From the NCBI GenBank assembly GCA_036785705.1, contig JAWUZG010000136.1:558001-622000 (forward strand): 64,000 nucleotides of DNA, given 5' to 3'. The notes below the pieces were generated by a model. That model saw only the letters and a list, made by a program, of their open reading frames with translations, did no database searches and was not told the origin of the DNA. Made by a program: the position numbers and the translations under genes. Position 1 is the stretch's first letter, and every line of letters begins with the position of its first letter. Below are positions 1 to 13,716 of this stretch, piece by piece. The stretch comes from Acanthornis magna. Taxonomy: Eukaryota > Chordata > Aves > Passeriformes > Acanthizidae.

Positions 1-854
1 CAGCTCAATCCAAGCCTCTTTTCACTCTGTAATTGCAGTCATGAAAGCAATCAAAACAGAGTGGTTTATAAATACTGAGAGCTGACTCATACTGATGGTG
101 CCTTCACGTAAAAATCAATGTGTTGTCCTCAAAAAAGCAACGCCAGGGTCACTCAGCTTTTGGCAGCTGGGATCCAGGGCCTCGAGACAACTGAGCCACT
201 GGGAGGGACTAAAAAACACCTGCACTCTTTGCAACACAGGTAAAGGGTTATTTTACAAGAGCACGTGAGGTAATTGGGGCTGATGGATGTCCCAGGAGGG
301 AGCAGAGCTCAGGTTTGCTGTTTGTCCTGCAGATTCGAAAAGAAAACAATGTCTCTCTTTTTGTCACCAGCTCCCTTTAAGTATTTTGAGTAACACAGCA
401 CCTCCTGGACCACGGAAGGACAGGCCCTGCTCCCGCTGTCAAAAAGAGGTGGTTTTTATTCTTACCTCACATCTCTTCCTGCCTGTGCCTGTCATCTCAA
501 GATGCCAGGGGCACACGGGTGGTGGCAGCCCCTCTGGAGCCCCGTGCCCGCCTGGTTCAGGCTTTTTGCTTCTGAGAGCCACAAGTGCTGCTGCTCTGAC
601 CAAAGACGAGTTTTAGATGCTTGGTCACAGTATTGGCCAATTTCCAGCCAGTCAAACCCCCTGGTAGCATCAGCCATATGAAAAATTTGGCAGCTTCTCT
701 GCATAGTTTGAATCATTCACAGAAGGGCAAAGATAATCTTTGCTGGACTTTTTTTTTTTTTTTTTTTTCCCTGACATAGGCACTTTCTGGTGAATCTGCT
801 CTCAATTTTGTCCCTTCACATGTGATTATTCAGCTTTCTTCACTGACGAGTCTG
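1..854. other. Unique sequence, no gene seen
   Basis: Downstream flank of ADRA1D. Contains a 20-base poly-T run at 749-768. Open frames are short and have no recognisable protein. Confidence 0.5.
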
Positions 855-920
855 GGCAGGGAGCTGGGCTCGATGATCTTTCTGGATCCCTCCCAAATGG
901 AGATATTCTGCGATTCCATG
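855..920 (+). mobile_element. CR1 LINE 3'-end fragment
   Basis: Diverged 3' tip: GAGCTGGGCTCGATGATCTT, a TCCCTCCCAA block and ATTCTGCGATTCCATG, matching the end of avian CR1. Only the last 65 bp or so is recognisable. Confidence 0.55.
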
Positions 921-3900
921 TGGGATGCAATCAAAATGTTGAAATCCCTCTCATGTACCTGGCAGGGAACTCAACCCACTGGGGTGTCTCTGGTTTAATC
1001 TGGTGGGATTTTGGGATGTCCACGTCACTTTAGCTCTTCAACAGGTCCTCCAACAAGGCATCTTCACAATTCCTGGCGCTGCTGTAGCTCCTGGCCTCAT
1101 TCCACATCAGTGCCGGGGCAAGAGTGAGAGGTTCTCTCGGATTTTTTTGAGCCGTGGTGCAAGGAGACCACAAATGAGGCAAAGTTTAATGATTTCCAGG
1201 CTGTGGAGAAGGGATGGTGGCCTGGGGCAGACCTCCTTGCTGTGGTGGAGGTGAGAGAGAAATAGGACCCTGGGGAAGAGGTTTGGGAGTGGGAGATTCT
1301 CCCAATCCCTCCATGAATGAAGAATATTCTGAGCACCATCAAGGTTTTGAAAGGAGGTAGAGAGAGAAGGAAAGCTCCTGATTGGAGAGAGATCTGAGCC
1401 AGCCGCAACAGAGAGACACAAAACGTGGGGAGAGATCAGGATCAGTGGGCTCTGATGTGAGAATGCTCACAGCCAACCTTCCTGAGACCAGAACAACGGT
1501 GAAATTTGTATTTATTTCCTTCAGAGCTGATTTTTCTGCAGCCGAGTGCTGCATTTTGGGCCTCTACTGAACTGCAACTCTCTTAGATCAGAGCAACACC
1601 CTTCCAGTAACTGGAACCATTTTTTTCTTAGCTCAGAATCTTTAAGGAGGAGGATAAAGAGCAGGAGAAGGACACGAAAAATGAAGTTGTGCCCCTCAGC
1701 AGCGAGAGGCAATTGGGGCCACACCACCAGCCACAGCTGGCCAGGGACAAGGGTGATGGAGTGAGGTCCCTGTGTGAGCCAACCTCTGCCTCCACACACC
1801 TGAGCAGGTATTGCTGCTTTTTCTGCACAAAAAACACATTTTCCAAAGAGAAAAGGAGGGAGAATTTACAGAAAACAAAACAAAAAAGGAGAGAAAAATA
1901 AGTTTTCTTTCTGAATAGCTGTGTATGTACACAGAGAATGTGGAAATGCTTTTATCATAAATATCAATTACAATAAATAAGACCAATTTTTGGGTCCGCT
2001 GGGGAGGCGACGAGGACATATTAGCATAAAAGTGTCTCAGTCTCTAAGTCTAGATGCTTCTGAGTGCATCACACTTATTTTCCACTTTTAATGGCAAATT
2101 TCACTTCCAGCCATCAGCATTTTTTTCTAGCTGACGATATTTATACACTTTTTTTTTTTTTTTTTTGAGAGAGTAAGAAAAATCCAGCTGAGGGCGGCAT
2201 TTTTGGTTAATTTTCTCCATTTCCTGGGTAAATGCTGTTTGTGCCCTCAAATGGCTCCCAGGCCCTGCTGAGGCTGGAAACGTGAGTGAGACTCAGATAA
2301 TAAATGCTGGGATATCAGGGTGGGATGGTCTTTCCCTTGCAAACACATCACTTGACCTTGGTGCCCTTTCAGCTGCTGACCCTTCTGATGATGGCAGAGA
2401 TGTAACGAAGAGTTCTGACCAGCCAGAACAAATTTGGGTGATGAAAACTTAGGTCATGCCTGATTTATGAGCCCTGCTGGGGTGCAGGGTGTGCTGACCT
2501 CCAGAGCTCATCTGAAATGAAACAACAGGGACTGTGTTCTCCCCTTGATTGTAAACAAATCAAAACCAGCAGGGAAGAAGGGCAGTTTTACTTCTTTTTT
2601 TTTATTATCTTTTTAATATCCTGGACGGCAGCCAATGTTTCTCATTGAATTGTCTTTAAAACTGTGCCCAGCCAGCTCTGGCTGTTCGAGGAGTGTATGA
2701 ACAGATGCTCTGAGGCTTGATAAGAGCTGCTGCTTCCGAGGCTCTTCTGAGGCTCTAATCTGCTTGTTTCTCCTCAGGAGAAGATGTAAAGCTCTGCCCT
2801 CTGCACGTCATGGAAAAACGGCTGGCATTTCTCACCGTAGCCTCAGAGGAATTTCACCCGACACAAGCGGTAGCCTACAGAAAAATCCTTCTCCTGAAGT
2901 GGGAGCCTTACACAGATGGGATCTATTTTCCAAAGGATCTTAGGCCTGAGGAATTGATGAGTCTGGAGGTCTCTGATTTGGTCCTTTGCTCAGCACTGGG
3001 CCAATATTGAGTTGCCCAGGGTCCTGGTCTGTGCAGTTTCAGGTATCTCCAAGGTGGAACTGCCCAGTCCTTCTGGACCCCTGGGCCAGGGCTCCCTGGA
3101 CTCAGAGGAAATATTTATTTTTTTTTGTTTCCAGTGGGAATTCTCTTGTTGACTGTTGAGCCCATCACCTCGGGGGGAGCCTGGCTCTGTCTTCTCTTCA
3201 CCCCACGGGAGCAGTGCAGCCAGACATGCACCTAAAACCTCATTTTCTGAGGCATGGACGAACCCAGCTCCCTCAGCACCTCCATGAGTGCATCCCCCAA
3301 AATCCTGAGCACTCTGGGCTCCCTTGTCCAGGTCCCTTGGCATGGCAGCCTGGCCTTGCAGCAACCTGAGATCCTGATCCAAACTGGGGGATCCCAGGGA
3401 CATCTCCTAGAGTTCAGGATGGATGCCCAGGTGTCTCCCCTGGACAGGGAAGCACAATTCTGGTTTAACTTTTCCTTGATTGATTATTTAGGGCCTATGC
3501 AAATACTAAGGTCATTTCTTTTTCCTTTTCACTTTTCGTCCCCTTTTCTTTTCAACCCTTGCTGATATTCTGTCTGCTCTGTTTGATCTGAAACTCTCAA
3601 AGCAAGAGGTTCACCCAACTCCTCTTTCGAAATGCCTCAGAGTGAGCTGCAGGGCTGGGAGCCTTTTCCTCCTTTTGTTCTGCACTCAGCTGAGAGATTC
3701 CAATTTAATTTGAAAATATTTCAAAATCCCTTTTCGGTTATTTTGGTGCCTTATCCCTCCATTAGATATTACTTCATGAAGACACCTAGGGTTTGGAATA
3801 TTTTAAGCTCTGTTAGATATTTCTAACCTAATGCAATTACGGATTTTGTTTTTTTCCTATTTACTTAAATTATTAAAAGGAATAAACTAATTCATGCAAA

Positions 3901-5599
3901 GCCTGAGTTGTGTCTGTTCACTGCCCACGACTACTTCTTTTTTTTCTTGTGTTGCTAACAGTAATTTCAGGAATACATTAACCATTTTCTTGTTTAAAAT
4001 AAATAAATAAACCCTTTTACTTTGCACTTGCCTGTCACATTGGATTTTGCTATTAAACTGCCCATTGCTCCCATGGAAAAAAGTATTGGATTTAGAGAAG
4101 TTGGCATGTGAGATATAATGTACACAGTCTCCATACCCTGGTGGCCTTTGAAATTCCTCTCCAGTGACATCATCCATTCCTCTTCCACTTTTCTTTCCCA
4201 TATAGTCAATATTGATTTCTTTTATAAAGGTTTGTGCTTGCAGTCTTGTTTCTGCATTCAGCAATTTGTCCTGAAAATTTTCCCATCCCTCTAAGCTATC
4301 ATTGGATGAGGTGAGAAGTGTTCTGGTTTGATAGTAGATGGAATTAACAAAAAATAAGCAAAATAAATGTGATTTAATGGTTATTTCTGACACTGGACAA
4401 AGTTTATTAGGTCCCACACCAGTCACCGTGCTCCAAAAAGACCTGGGAAAAAATATGAATGGATTGGCGACAGTTTGGTGATAATCCTTCATTATTCAGG
4501 GCAGTAAAAGCTAATGCTAACTGTGAGTATTTGTGAAAGAAATGTCTTGATATCAGATCAGCAGGCAGTGAATTTAATGCTGAGGTGGTCATGGACTCAG
4601 GAGAAGGCATCGGCACCCAGGGGAGGACCTTTGGGAATGGTGTGCCCATGGCTTGTGCACAGATAACTCAGATTGAGTCAAAAGCCCATCAAGAACTTAT
4701 CTCTTGGTGCCCAAAAATCTGAAATCGCCAGCCTTGAATCCACATCTTGGTGTGGAGAGATGTGGAGAGAGATGAAAGAAATGAGTACACCAAAAGACAC
4801 ACTTTTACACTATAAAAGACACACGAAATATCACAGAGGCAGAAGCTTTTCTACACGGACACTGGAGCGTGAAAAAGCCTCTCCCCAGAGTCTGGACGCA
4901 GCTCTGTGGTGACTTCCTGAGGATTGAGTGAGGATTCTGATGTGTATTCCATCACCAAATTGGAGTTTGGTAAGACACATTGACTTCCTAAATTGTATTT
5001 TTCTTTGCTAGCAATAATAATAACAATAGGTGCCTTTACATGCACTGTGTTTTTAGCTGCTCATAGTTTTGCTAAACAGGTACCTTTTTGTGCGTTGCAT
5101 TTTTAGCTACTCGTAGTTTTGCATTTGTTCTGTGCAGTATGTAGTTTTGTCCCAAGTCTAATGTCTGTTATTTACTGTGTCTAATAAATGATAATTTATG
5201 TCATATTAGAACTAATTGGCCATTATTAAAGAACCTACAAACGAGAGCAGGGTCTTGGGGTGCTGCCACCCCAACAAGAGCTCCTGCTGCTGCCAAAGGC
5301 CTGGGCACAGGCAGAGATTTAGCTAAGCTCCTGTCCCCATTCATAACAAATGGCTGGAATGGGAACCTCAGCTCTGTGGTCAGAAAGGCAAAAAATGGTA
5401 GGGATTACTAGGAAAGGAATTGAGGATAAAGAAAGGTATCATTATTCCACGTGCATGATGGTGTATGAAGGTAATACCATCCCTGGAGGAACTGCAAGTG
5501 AATAATAAGATTATCTTTGGCCACGTGTTCCTAAAAAGGATGGAATAGACCTGGGAAAGGTCAAGGGAAGGAGGGCATTGAGAGGTCTGGAAAAACTTC
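921..5599. other. Unique sequence downstream of ADRA1D, no gene seen
   Basis: AT-moderate noncoding DNA. A poly-T run lies at 2149-2166. A diverged local duplication of TTTTAGCTGCTCATAGTTTTGC type occurs near 5050-5122. The longest open frame (3887-4492, minus) looks like chance. Confidence 0.5.
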
Positions 5600-5755
5600 C
5601 AGATAGGCTACACATCCCTGGAAGTGTTCCAGGCCAGGCTGGATGGGGCTTGGAGCAGCCTGGGACAGTGGGAGGTGTCCCTGCCCATGGCAGGGGGTGG
5701 CACTGGATGGTTTTTAAGGTCCCTCCCAACACAAACATTCTGGGATTCTGTGACA
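5600..5755 (+). mobile_element. CR1 LINE 3'-end fragment
   Basis: Shows CATCCCTGGAAGTGTTCCAG, GGATGGGGCTTGGAGCAGCC, AGGTGTCCCTGCCCATGGCA and the terminal ATTCTGGGATTCTGTG. It is 5'-truncated and noncoding; diverged CR1 sequence may extend left toward 5535. Confidence 0.93.
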
Positions 5756-6216
5756 GGATTCCTTCATTGGAAAAGAGATGGTGAGGCTGGACATGATGGT
5801 TTATAATTTGTAAATTAATTACACACACCCATGACAGCAGATGGGAAGCAGTTATTGCCACAGGATAACTTGGAGCCTGAAAGTAGATGGTGGGATGAAA
5901 AAGGAATTAGAAATATCCAGCGATTTGAGGCCCATTGGTGATCCCTTCTTTGCATGCCTGAGTGTCAAAATCCAATTCCTTGGTTTAAAGAGGGGATGGA
6001 GTGAGAGAGAGACCTGCCAGGCTGTCCATCAGGTTCTTCTCTCTGCTAATAAATCCCTCCAAAATAAATACCTAAATGAAAAGGGTGAAAAAAATAACTT
6101 GTCTGGCCAATATCCAGCAGCAAAAATAGCTGAGGGGGCTCTTGGTAGAAAAATGTAACGCAAAGAGAATGGGTGCTAAAAATAAAGTAAAAATTAAGTA
6201 AATTTCTGGAAAAAGA

Positions 6217-6404
6217 AGAGGAGGAGGAGAGGAGAGGAGAGGAGAGGAGAGGAGAGGAAGGAGAGGAGAGGAGAGGAGAGGAGAGGAGAGGAGAGGAGAG
6301 GAGAGAGAGGAGAGGAGAGGAGAGGAGAGGAGAGAGAGGAGAGGAGAGGAGAGGAGAGGAGAGGAGAGGAGAGGAGAGGAGAGGAGAGGAGAGGAGAGGA
6401 GAGG
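6217..6404. repeat. GAGGA pentanucleotide microsatellite
   Basis: About 188 bp of GAGGA units with a few GAGAGAG slips and one GGAAGGAG interruption. Purine-only on the plus strand. It is the source of a spurious LLSSP repeat frame on the minus strand. Confidence 0.97.
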
Positions 6405-7177
6405 TCCTTACCTTTCTCTTCAGGTTCCTTTAGGTCAGTGGCAGAGGCCTCAGCACAGCATTTTCTCCTTTGCAAAACAGGTGCAATCTCTGGCCAATAC
6501 TTTAAGCTCAGCAGGACTTGCCAAGTCAGGCAGAAAAAAATTTATTTTTAAGGGCAGACAGCTTATTTTGATAATCGAGCCTGACCTCCTGTATAAGCAG
6601 GGCAGGAGAGCAAATTTTTACATCAAGCCCATTACGTTTCCCTCAGCCAGACCATGCACTGCAAAATAATTCTCTCTTTTCTCCCAAGTTTTGCATTTCA
6701 AACCCCCCTCACATATTTGAGAAAATTCGCTTTGTTTGTTAATTACTCCCCGTGCTCACTTTGCTTTTAATTTTAATTTCCCTGACCACGTCTCCCTGCC
6801 AGTGGATTTTCTAATCCTTTTCCTGCTGAATGACTGAATCCTGCTTCCCAAATCCCAAGGGGCTGGGATCAGTTGGAGCCTCTATGAGCCTCGGGAACAG
6901 CACAGTGCCAGAGCAAAGATGAGCATTCAGAGGCTGATGGGAGAAAGTGGAGACTGGAAAGGAAAGCTAAATCACGTCTCCTGGTAAATTAATCAGCAAG
7001 GGTGTGTTTAGTCCTTTTCACAGGCAGTTTGTTGGCACAATTATTCATCCTTGCTCAGTTTGAAAAGCTGGAGGTGGGATAAATACCTGTTGTGCAGCCG
7101 GAAATAGATGGCCAAGTCACAAAAATTGGAAAAAAAGGAGTTTCTAGTTCCTTGGGAGTACGTTAGAGAGAAGAATA

Positions 7178-7395
7178 AAGCCCTGTCCAGCCCGGCCTTG
7201 GACACTTCCAGGGATCCAGGGGCAGCCACAGCTTCTCTGGGCACCTGTGCCAGGGCCTCCCCACCCTCACAGGGAACAATTCCTTCCTATTATTCAATCT
7301 AAACCTGCCCCCCTTCAGCTTAAGGCCATTTCCTCTTATCCTATCCCTATCTGCCCACGTAAAAAGTTGCTCTCCCTCTTTTTAACGAGCTCCTG
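7178..7395 (-). mobile_element. CR1 LINE fragment lacking its 3' tip
   Basis: Begins abruptly within the AAGCCCTGTCCAGCC block, so the last 80 bp or so of the element is missing. It continues through CCAGGGATCCAGGGGCAGCC and CCTCCCCACCCTCACAGGGA into the older 3' UTR part (CCTCTTATCCTATCCC). Confidence 0.9.
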
Positions 7396-10300
7396 AAAAA
7401 GGAAGTGAGATCAAATACATGGAAAAGTACAGAATATTGAATTATGCAGCTCACAGGAGCCCCAAACTGCCCCACCAGCTGCAGCAGGATCCATCCTATG
7501 TAAAATGCCACTCGAGATAAATATTTGCCTGAACTCTAGTGATGAATCCACATCCTCTCTGGGTAGCTGATTTCAGCAGTGGAATGTTCGAGAATTCATT
7601 ATTGATTTCTGCATCGCTCATGTGGTGATTCAGCAGCTGCACTGAACAGACAGAATTTTGGGTGGCCTGAGGACGTGGGACACAGTCCCACAAGTGCTTT
7701 GGCAAAGAGAGCACAAAGACAGCGTTGGAAGGATAAATTCTGTACGTGTTTATGTCTGTAGATGTGTAGATCTGTGTAGACATATCTATTAATTCAAATA
7801 TATTAATATGCACCTATATAAAAACACATTGACACACTATCAACCACACTCCCCTGCCCCCTAAAGCTTTAAAAAGCAGAATTTAAGCTTGAAACTCTGA
7901 ACCAGCTGAGAAATGAGAGCCCCACAGCAATCAAAGCTAAATTGGATTTGCACCGTGAATCATCTGCTGAGGACGGGAGTAATAAACACGCATAAAACAA
8001 CAGCAATTTACTCACATATTAACAACTGCGCTGCCAAGGCAGCAAACCTTTCAAACCCATAAAACTACCTTGCTGTGAGAAAAACAGGGCTACCCAAGGG
8101 CATTCCCTTTTCCCAAGGATGTGTGGGGAAATTCCAATCTGTGCCAAGGCAACTTGCAAATGAGAACGAGCTTTTGGGATAACTCAACGGAAGTGTAGTT
8201 TTGCTTTTTGTTGTGGTTGGTGTATGCTGGGTTTGGGGCTTTGGGTGGTCTTTTCTTGTGTTCCTGTCAGTTTTCTGAATTTCAGACATTTCCTGCGAAC
8301 TTTGGGAATGGAAAGTCTCCACTGAAAAGGAGAAAGACCACGGTATTCCTCTCCTAATGATTCCTACTGAGGCCTCCCGGCCACAGAATGGGTGAAGATT
8401 TGGGACCTTCTCTTTCCAAAACCTCTCTCCTGCCGCAGCTGAACCCAAATTTCTGATCCATGAGTTGTTCTGTCAGGTTTTAGAGCAGCCATGGATCTGC
8501 CAGGGGAGCGCAGAGGGGTTTGAGCAGGCAGAGCTGTGTCTCTCAGCAGTGCTGCTGCTACTTAATTATGGTCACATTTCAGTGAGATTTATGAATCATC
8601 TTCAGCCCTCAGGGAATTCTTTTTTTTTTTCCCATCCAGAAAGCAGCAGCTGTGGAGGAAAGAAGAGTAGATATTCAGCACAGGAGCTGGATCAGGCCTT
8701 GATTTTTTGTGGAAATCCCAAATACTTTCTCTTAGTGAGATTTTTAGCCATGGTCAGCTGGAGTACCAAGGGCTGAGTCCCTCCTTGCTTCAGTTTTTTT
8801 GAAGGTAAAGGACAGAAGTGAAGAAAGTCCAGAAATCTCCAAACTGTGAAATGTCCTGCTTGAGGCTGTATTATAAAATATTTATTTGGAGATGTGGGTA
8901 AAATAAATGCCAGATAATATTCCCAGGAAGTGCATAAAACTTATTTTTGATGCCCACACCTTTCCCTCAAACCCCAAGACATCTGTTATCCGCCAGCATT
9001 GCACACAGAAAATCTTTAAATTGGGTAAGTTTGGTTTATTGAACTGAATAGAACTGAACATTTTGCTATAAACCTTTTATTTTAATGGCCTTCTGGGACT
9101 TCAATGTCATTTGCAATCTCTGATTTGTCTTTCCCGGCCTCTTGGCAGGACTCTGTGTCCCAGGATCTCACAGGGACTGGGTGGTGTGGTCCATCCTGAT
9201 CTGACTTTTGGTGATGAGTTCAACCACAATAAATATCCTGTGTCCTTTTTTCCCAAGAGAAAAGGAGGGATCAGACTTTCACTTTCTGTCTGTTCTTTGC
9301 CCAGCATTTACTTCTGCTCCCAGCTCCCAGCCCAGGTCCTTCTGCCATCATCCCGAGCCAGTTTTGCACGACAGATTTTCTGTCCTGTTTCCTGACGTGT
9401 CCTGGACAGCCTGGAATGGCTCAAATGGCATGAAATGCCTGTGTTCAATCCAGAATTAATTATTTTTTTTCTCTAATGGAATTGAAACATGACTCATACA
9501 TGGACACCTCATTGGAACGGAGAGATTTTAATTCGTGAGCTCAGTCCCAAGGAAAAGCAAACCTAATGTCAGTGACCTTAATGTCACTCTGTGTCTCTCC
9601 AGGGAGGGACCCTTAGAGGTCTGAAAGTGGAAAAAAAATAAGAAACCTTTGCAGAGGATGACTGAAATTTATTGGGACACCTCCAGGCATTTCCCAGTCC
9701 CAGCTACAATCCCTGCCCTGTGGAAAGATAGCAAAAGTGAGTTTATTGAGGGGATGGTTTTCAGTTTCTCAGTGGCAAAAGACATTTCCCAGCAGGAACT
9801 GGCACACAGGGATGGCAAAATCCTACAGCCTCGACGATTTCATGTGTATTTGGGACTAAACTTGAGTTTTCCATTTTTTTCCTTATTTTTGCCTAGGAGC
9901 AGGGAAATGCAGGATGCACCTGTGGCGTGGCTGGGCTGTCAGTGAGGAGATGGAGGGGACAGACAGAAGGCTGGACCTTCCCAGATTTTGGGTCGTTCGG
10001 GCCAAGTCCCCTCCCTGACAAGGGAAACTTCAGATGGAACAGAGGGAAAGAAAAAACCAACAGTGAAATATCCCTCGAAATGTCCTCCCAGCTGACAGCA
10101 ATTGCTGCCTCAGGGATTTCTCAGCTCAGAGATTATATAAACGTTCCCAACAGCCCTTGATGGGTTTGTCTGTCACCAAGGCACCTAATTGCTGTTCTAA
10201 CCCCTACAGACAGATGCAATATCTCGTGGTGATGAGCTCCACCATTCAAACGCGAGCCACGTGAGGAATTACCTCGCTTTGCTCATTTTGATAATTGGGT

Positions 10301-10693
10301 TTGATGTCACTGTGAGAAACAGTGAACAGTCACTCGCTGCTCATCTTCTCCGTGGCACTCCTGGGTTCACAGACCTGAATTCTCAGAGTGCCCTTTGATT
10401 TCAGTGTCCTTCAGATGGACACAGTCCTGGAGCTTTGGTCCATTCCGAGTCCATTCTCTCCTTTTTGAGCTGATGAATCAGAAAAGCAAACGGTGGTCAA
10501 ATCACACATATTCAGAGATGCAAAGGCATTTTCAAGGTCCTTCCTCATCTCTTCCATTCTCCGTTTCTTCCCCCAGATTCCCCAATGTAATTTTCACCTC
10601 TGACTGCTATCAAATATTGATCCAGTGTTTTCACGTTATATCTCCTTTTGATTTTCTCTTTTGCCCTTCCCTTTCCAGTCTCAGATATATATA

Positions 10694-10922
10694 AGAATCC
10701 CAGAATGGTTTGGGTGGGAAGGATCACCTCATTCCAGCCCCTGCCCTGGGCAGGGACACTTTCCACCATCCCAGGTTGTTCCAAGCCACATCCAACCTGG
10801 CCTTGGACACTCCCAGAGATGAATCAGCCACAACTTTTTTGGGCAACCTTTGGCCAGGGCCTCCCCACCCTCACAGAGAAGAATTTCTTCCCAAATATCC
10901 ACTATAAACTTGCTCTCTAGCT
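10694..10922 (-). mobile_element. CR1 LINE 3'-end fragment
   Basis: Starts AGAATCCCAGAATGGTTTGG and runs through GGGCAGGGACACTTTCCACC, CTTGGACACTCCCAGAGATG and CCTCCCCACCCTCACAGAGA. It is 5'-truncated and moderately diverged. Confidence 0.93.
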
Positions 10923-13440
10923 GTGGCTGGTACAATCCCTTCACCCCTGTGTGCTAAAAAACTGAGAGTGTCCTCTTCTGACTTGCTTTTATCATAAATT
11001 CTTCCACGTGGGAAAGATTATCCTTGTGAAACTGCAAAAAAAATTATCTGAGAAATAAGCAAGTGTGGATAATTTTCAGGTTTTTCTTCCTCCCTCCTTC
11101 ATCCCCTACAACCCTTGTGTTAAAAATCAGACACAGCAACAAATTCACAGCAAAGTTTTAGACAGGTTTGTGCATGTATTTGGTACAAACAAACAAAAAT
11201 ATGTGCATTCTGTTCCATAGAGTTTACATCAATCTGGCAGAACCCGAAACACAAAACAGAAATACTCCGGCTAATAAATACATCTGGGGGGATGAAAAAT
11301 AAAAATCTATACATAAAAAATTCCAACGTTCTGCTAAAGAAAATGTACACTTATATACACACTGTAAACAATAGTAATGCAAGCCAGCTGCAGCCCAGCT
11401 CAGGCTGACGGGGACCTTCCTTCCCTTGTGGACTTGGGAGAGTCCAGTGGCAGAAAAACTCATTTTCCACCCTCAACTTGTGGTTCCTTGAAGCAGCAAG
11501 GTCTGAAAACGCAATTGTGACACGGAGCCAGTGCAATGAGGTGGGATCTGATGGAAAACCGAGGTGCAGGAGCTTTGGGAAATGGCCTGCCTGGCAAACC
11601 TGTGGGAACAGGGCCATTCCCTCAGCTGGTCACACCCTCGTGAGCCCAGGGAAATCTGTGGGATCAGACTGAATTTACCTCCTGAAAGTCTGAGCCCGTT
11701 TTTCCCAACTTGGGAGAGCTTGGAAATTGTGGGATTCAAGGAGAAATGCTCAATTTCAGATACTCAGGTCATATTTCACGCAACATATTCCTTCCCCTCT
11801 GCCAGCAAAGACAGCCCTGTCTCCTCTAAATGAAGCTCTGCACAAGCAGCCTCAGAGTTCAGTCCTGGCACTGCTTCGCATTCGAGATGCCAAATGAGAG
11901 CAGGGTGAAAACTGAGTATTTTGCCTGAATGAAGCACAGCAGAGCTCAAGGTGACCCCACAGAACCTTCCAGAGCATCTCTTGGGGCCAGATTAAATACA
12001 GTGAGCAACTGAGCCAGAATCTGGGCATTTATGTGTGTGTGTGCGCCATGCGTGTGCTTAAACAGACTTTATTTTCTCTCTTTTAGGTTTGTAAAGACTT
12101 GGGATGGAGAGGCAGCAAACCTCCAGACTCATCTTTTTTTCCCTTCTGGATGCTTTCAAGGGGCTGGAGGCTGTAGATGTAAATATTTCAGTATTGGAAA
12201 AAAAAAAAACAAGAAGAAAAGCAAAATGTATACTGAAAAGATCAGGGAGAAGTTAAGCAACAATGCCAACTCATTGATGGGAATGCACTGCTTGGCAGCA
12301 TTTGCTAAATCTTCATTTAGAGAAGGCTGTTGGCCCATTTGTAGGAGAATTCCTGGTATTTTGGAGATGACAGGTGTGTAAAAATGCTGTAAAGTGTGTC
12401 TGTGTGTCTGCCTGGTCACGGATGCACTCATGGACTGTCCCTGGTCTCTCCTCTGCCACCCTCAGGATCCTCCCACCAGGATCCCAAAAACACCCAGGAA
12501 ACCAGAAATCACTTTTCATGTCACCCCAGCAACACTGTAAGGTCTCACTTCCCTTAAAAGCCAAAGAAACAAGGGGAAAAAAAAATATTTCCCCACAGGA
12601 GTTCCCATGGGGTGTGGGGTCCCTGCTTTGTAGGGCAGAGCTGGCAGCCTCGGGCTGGTTTTGCAGATTCTGGAGGGCATGCAGGTGGTTATGGGCCTGG
12701 GTTCAGTGTTAGTGCTGGGATTTGCTGCTGGGGGGAAATATCTGGACAAGATCTGCTGGTATTTGTGCAATAATTGGTCCAGTTTGGAGTCCTGCATCAA
12801 GTAAAGGGCGTTGAGACAGGGCCAGCTCCACATATCCTGTGTCAATACGCACTGCACAAAAGAGTAAAAAAAATAAAAAAGTCCAGCTTCCCTCCCGTTT
12901 TGTTTTCCTTTAAAGCAAATCAGAACATCAGAAAGAAAGGTGCCATTCTCCTTGTTGTGCCTGGGAGCCTTTCATCTTCCTTTGGCAACCACCCTCAGCG
13001 GGATTAGCCGGATGTGCTGCAGGCACTTCCATCAAAGGCTCCTTGTGGGTTCGAGGGGCAGTGCTGGTGTGGAGCAGTTTCCACCCAGGACATGTTCAGT
13101 GTCCTGTTTTCACCCCTCAGGACCTCCCATTTCTGTTCTTTAGCTCCCTGGCTTGAGGTGCTTCACCTCAGATCCATCCTCTGCCTCCATCACCTATTCC
13201 TGCTCATGGCTTAACCCGATGGTCACTCCTTTTGGCTCATTATCTGAAATTTAATCGAACCAGTCTGAATTTTGAAACCCATGCCTGCAATCCATGGCCA
13301 GGTAGAGTTTGGGTGGCCATTTCCTGAGCTGCCTGGCCCAGCTGGGCTTGTCATGGCTCCAGCTCCTTGAGTTTCCCCGAAGAGGCCGTGGTGACCTCCT
13401 GAGGAGTGCTCACAATCTGGGACTGTGGGGAAAAAAACCC
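10923..13440. other. Downstream sequence, possibly a distal 3' UTR in part
   Basis: The AT-rich block at 11100-11360 reads like 3' UTR sequence on the minus strand (TTTATTAGCC, GTTTGTTTGTACC). The rest has no recognised features. Confidence 0.35.
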
Positions 13441-13446
13441 TTTATT
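13441..13446 (-). terminator. ADRA1D: Candidate ADRA1D poly(A) signal
   Basis: TTTATT on the plus strand is AATAAA on the minus strand. It is the first canonical signal I find after the stop codon, about 1.4 kb downstream, and is followed on the minus strand by a T-rich stretch. If used, the 3' UTR would include a sense CR1 end at 13992-13717. More distal sites are possible. Confidence 0.3.
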
Positions 13447-13716
13447 GTCATTACTTTTGACCATGAGTGGACAGAACCAAGGCAATTGCTGGCAGCCACC
13501 ACAGGTTTGGTGTGTCAGGAATGCGAGAAGTCCCCTGGGAGAAGGGCCATGAGTGTGACCCTGACTGGGGAGAAGATCCCTCTGCCCCAGGGAGCTCCAG
13601 CCGCACCTCAGCTCCATTTTAGCCTGGACTCTGTGGGCAGCAGAAATGCAAACTCCCAAACTCAGCCATCCCACCTTTCCTGAGCCAGCACAGGCTGCCT
13701 GAGGACCTGCACCACC

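Larger units (their letters stand above)
5756..10693. other. Mostly unique sequence with the GAGGA repeat and one CR1 copy
   Basis: No coding signal beyond short chance frames. Outside the GAGGA array and the CR1 copy at 7178-7395 I see no repeat or RNA gene. Confidence 0.5.

Noticed and set aside
3887..4492. 201-codon minus-strand open frame
   Set aside because: Composition is unremarkable, there is no recognisable domain and no neighbouring exon signals; consistent with chance in AT-rich DNA.
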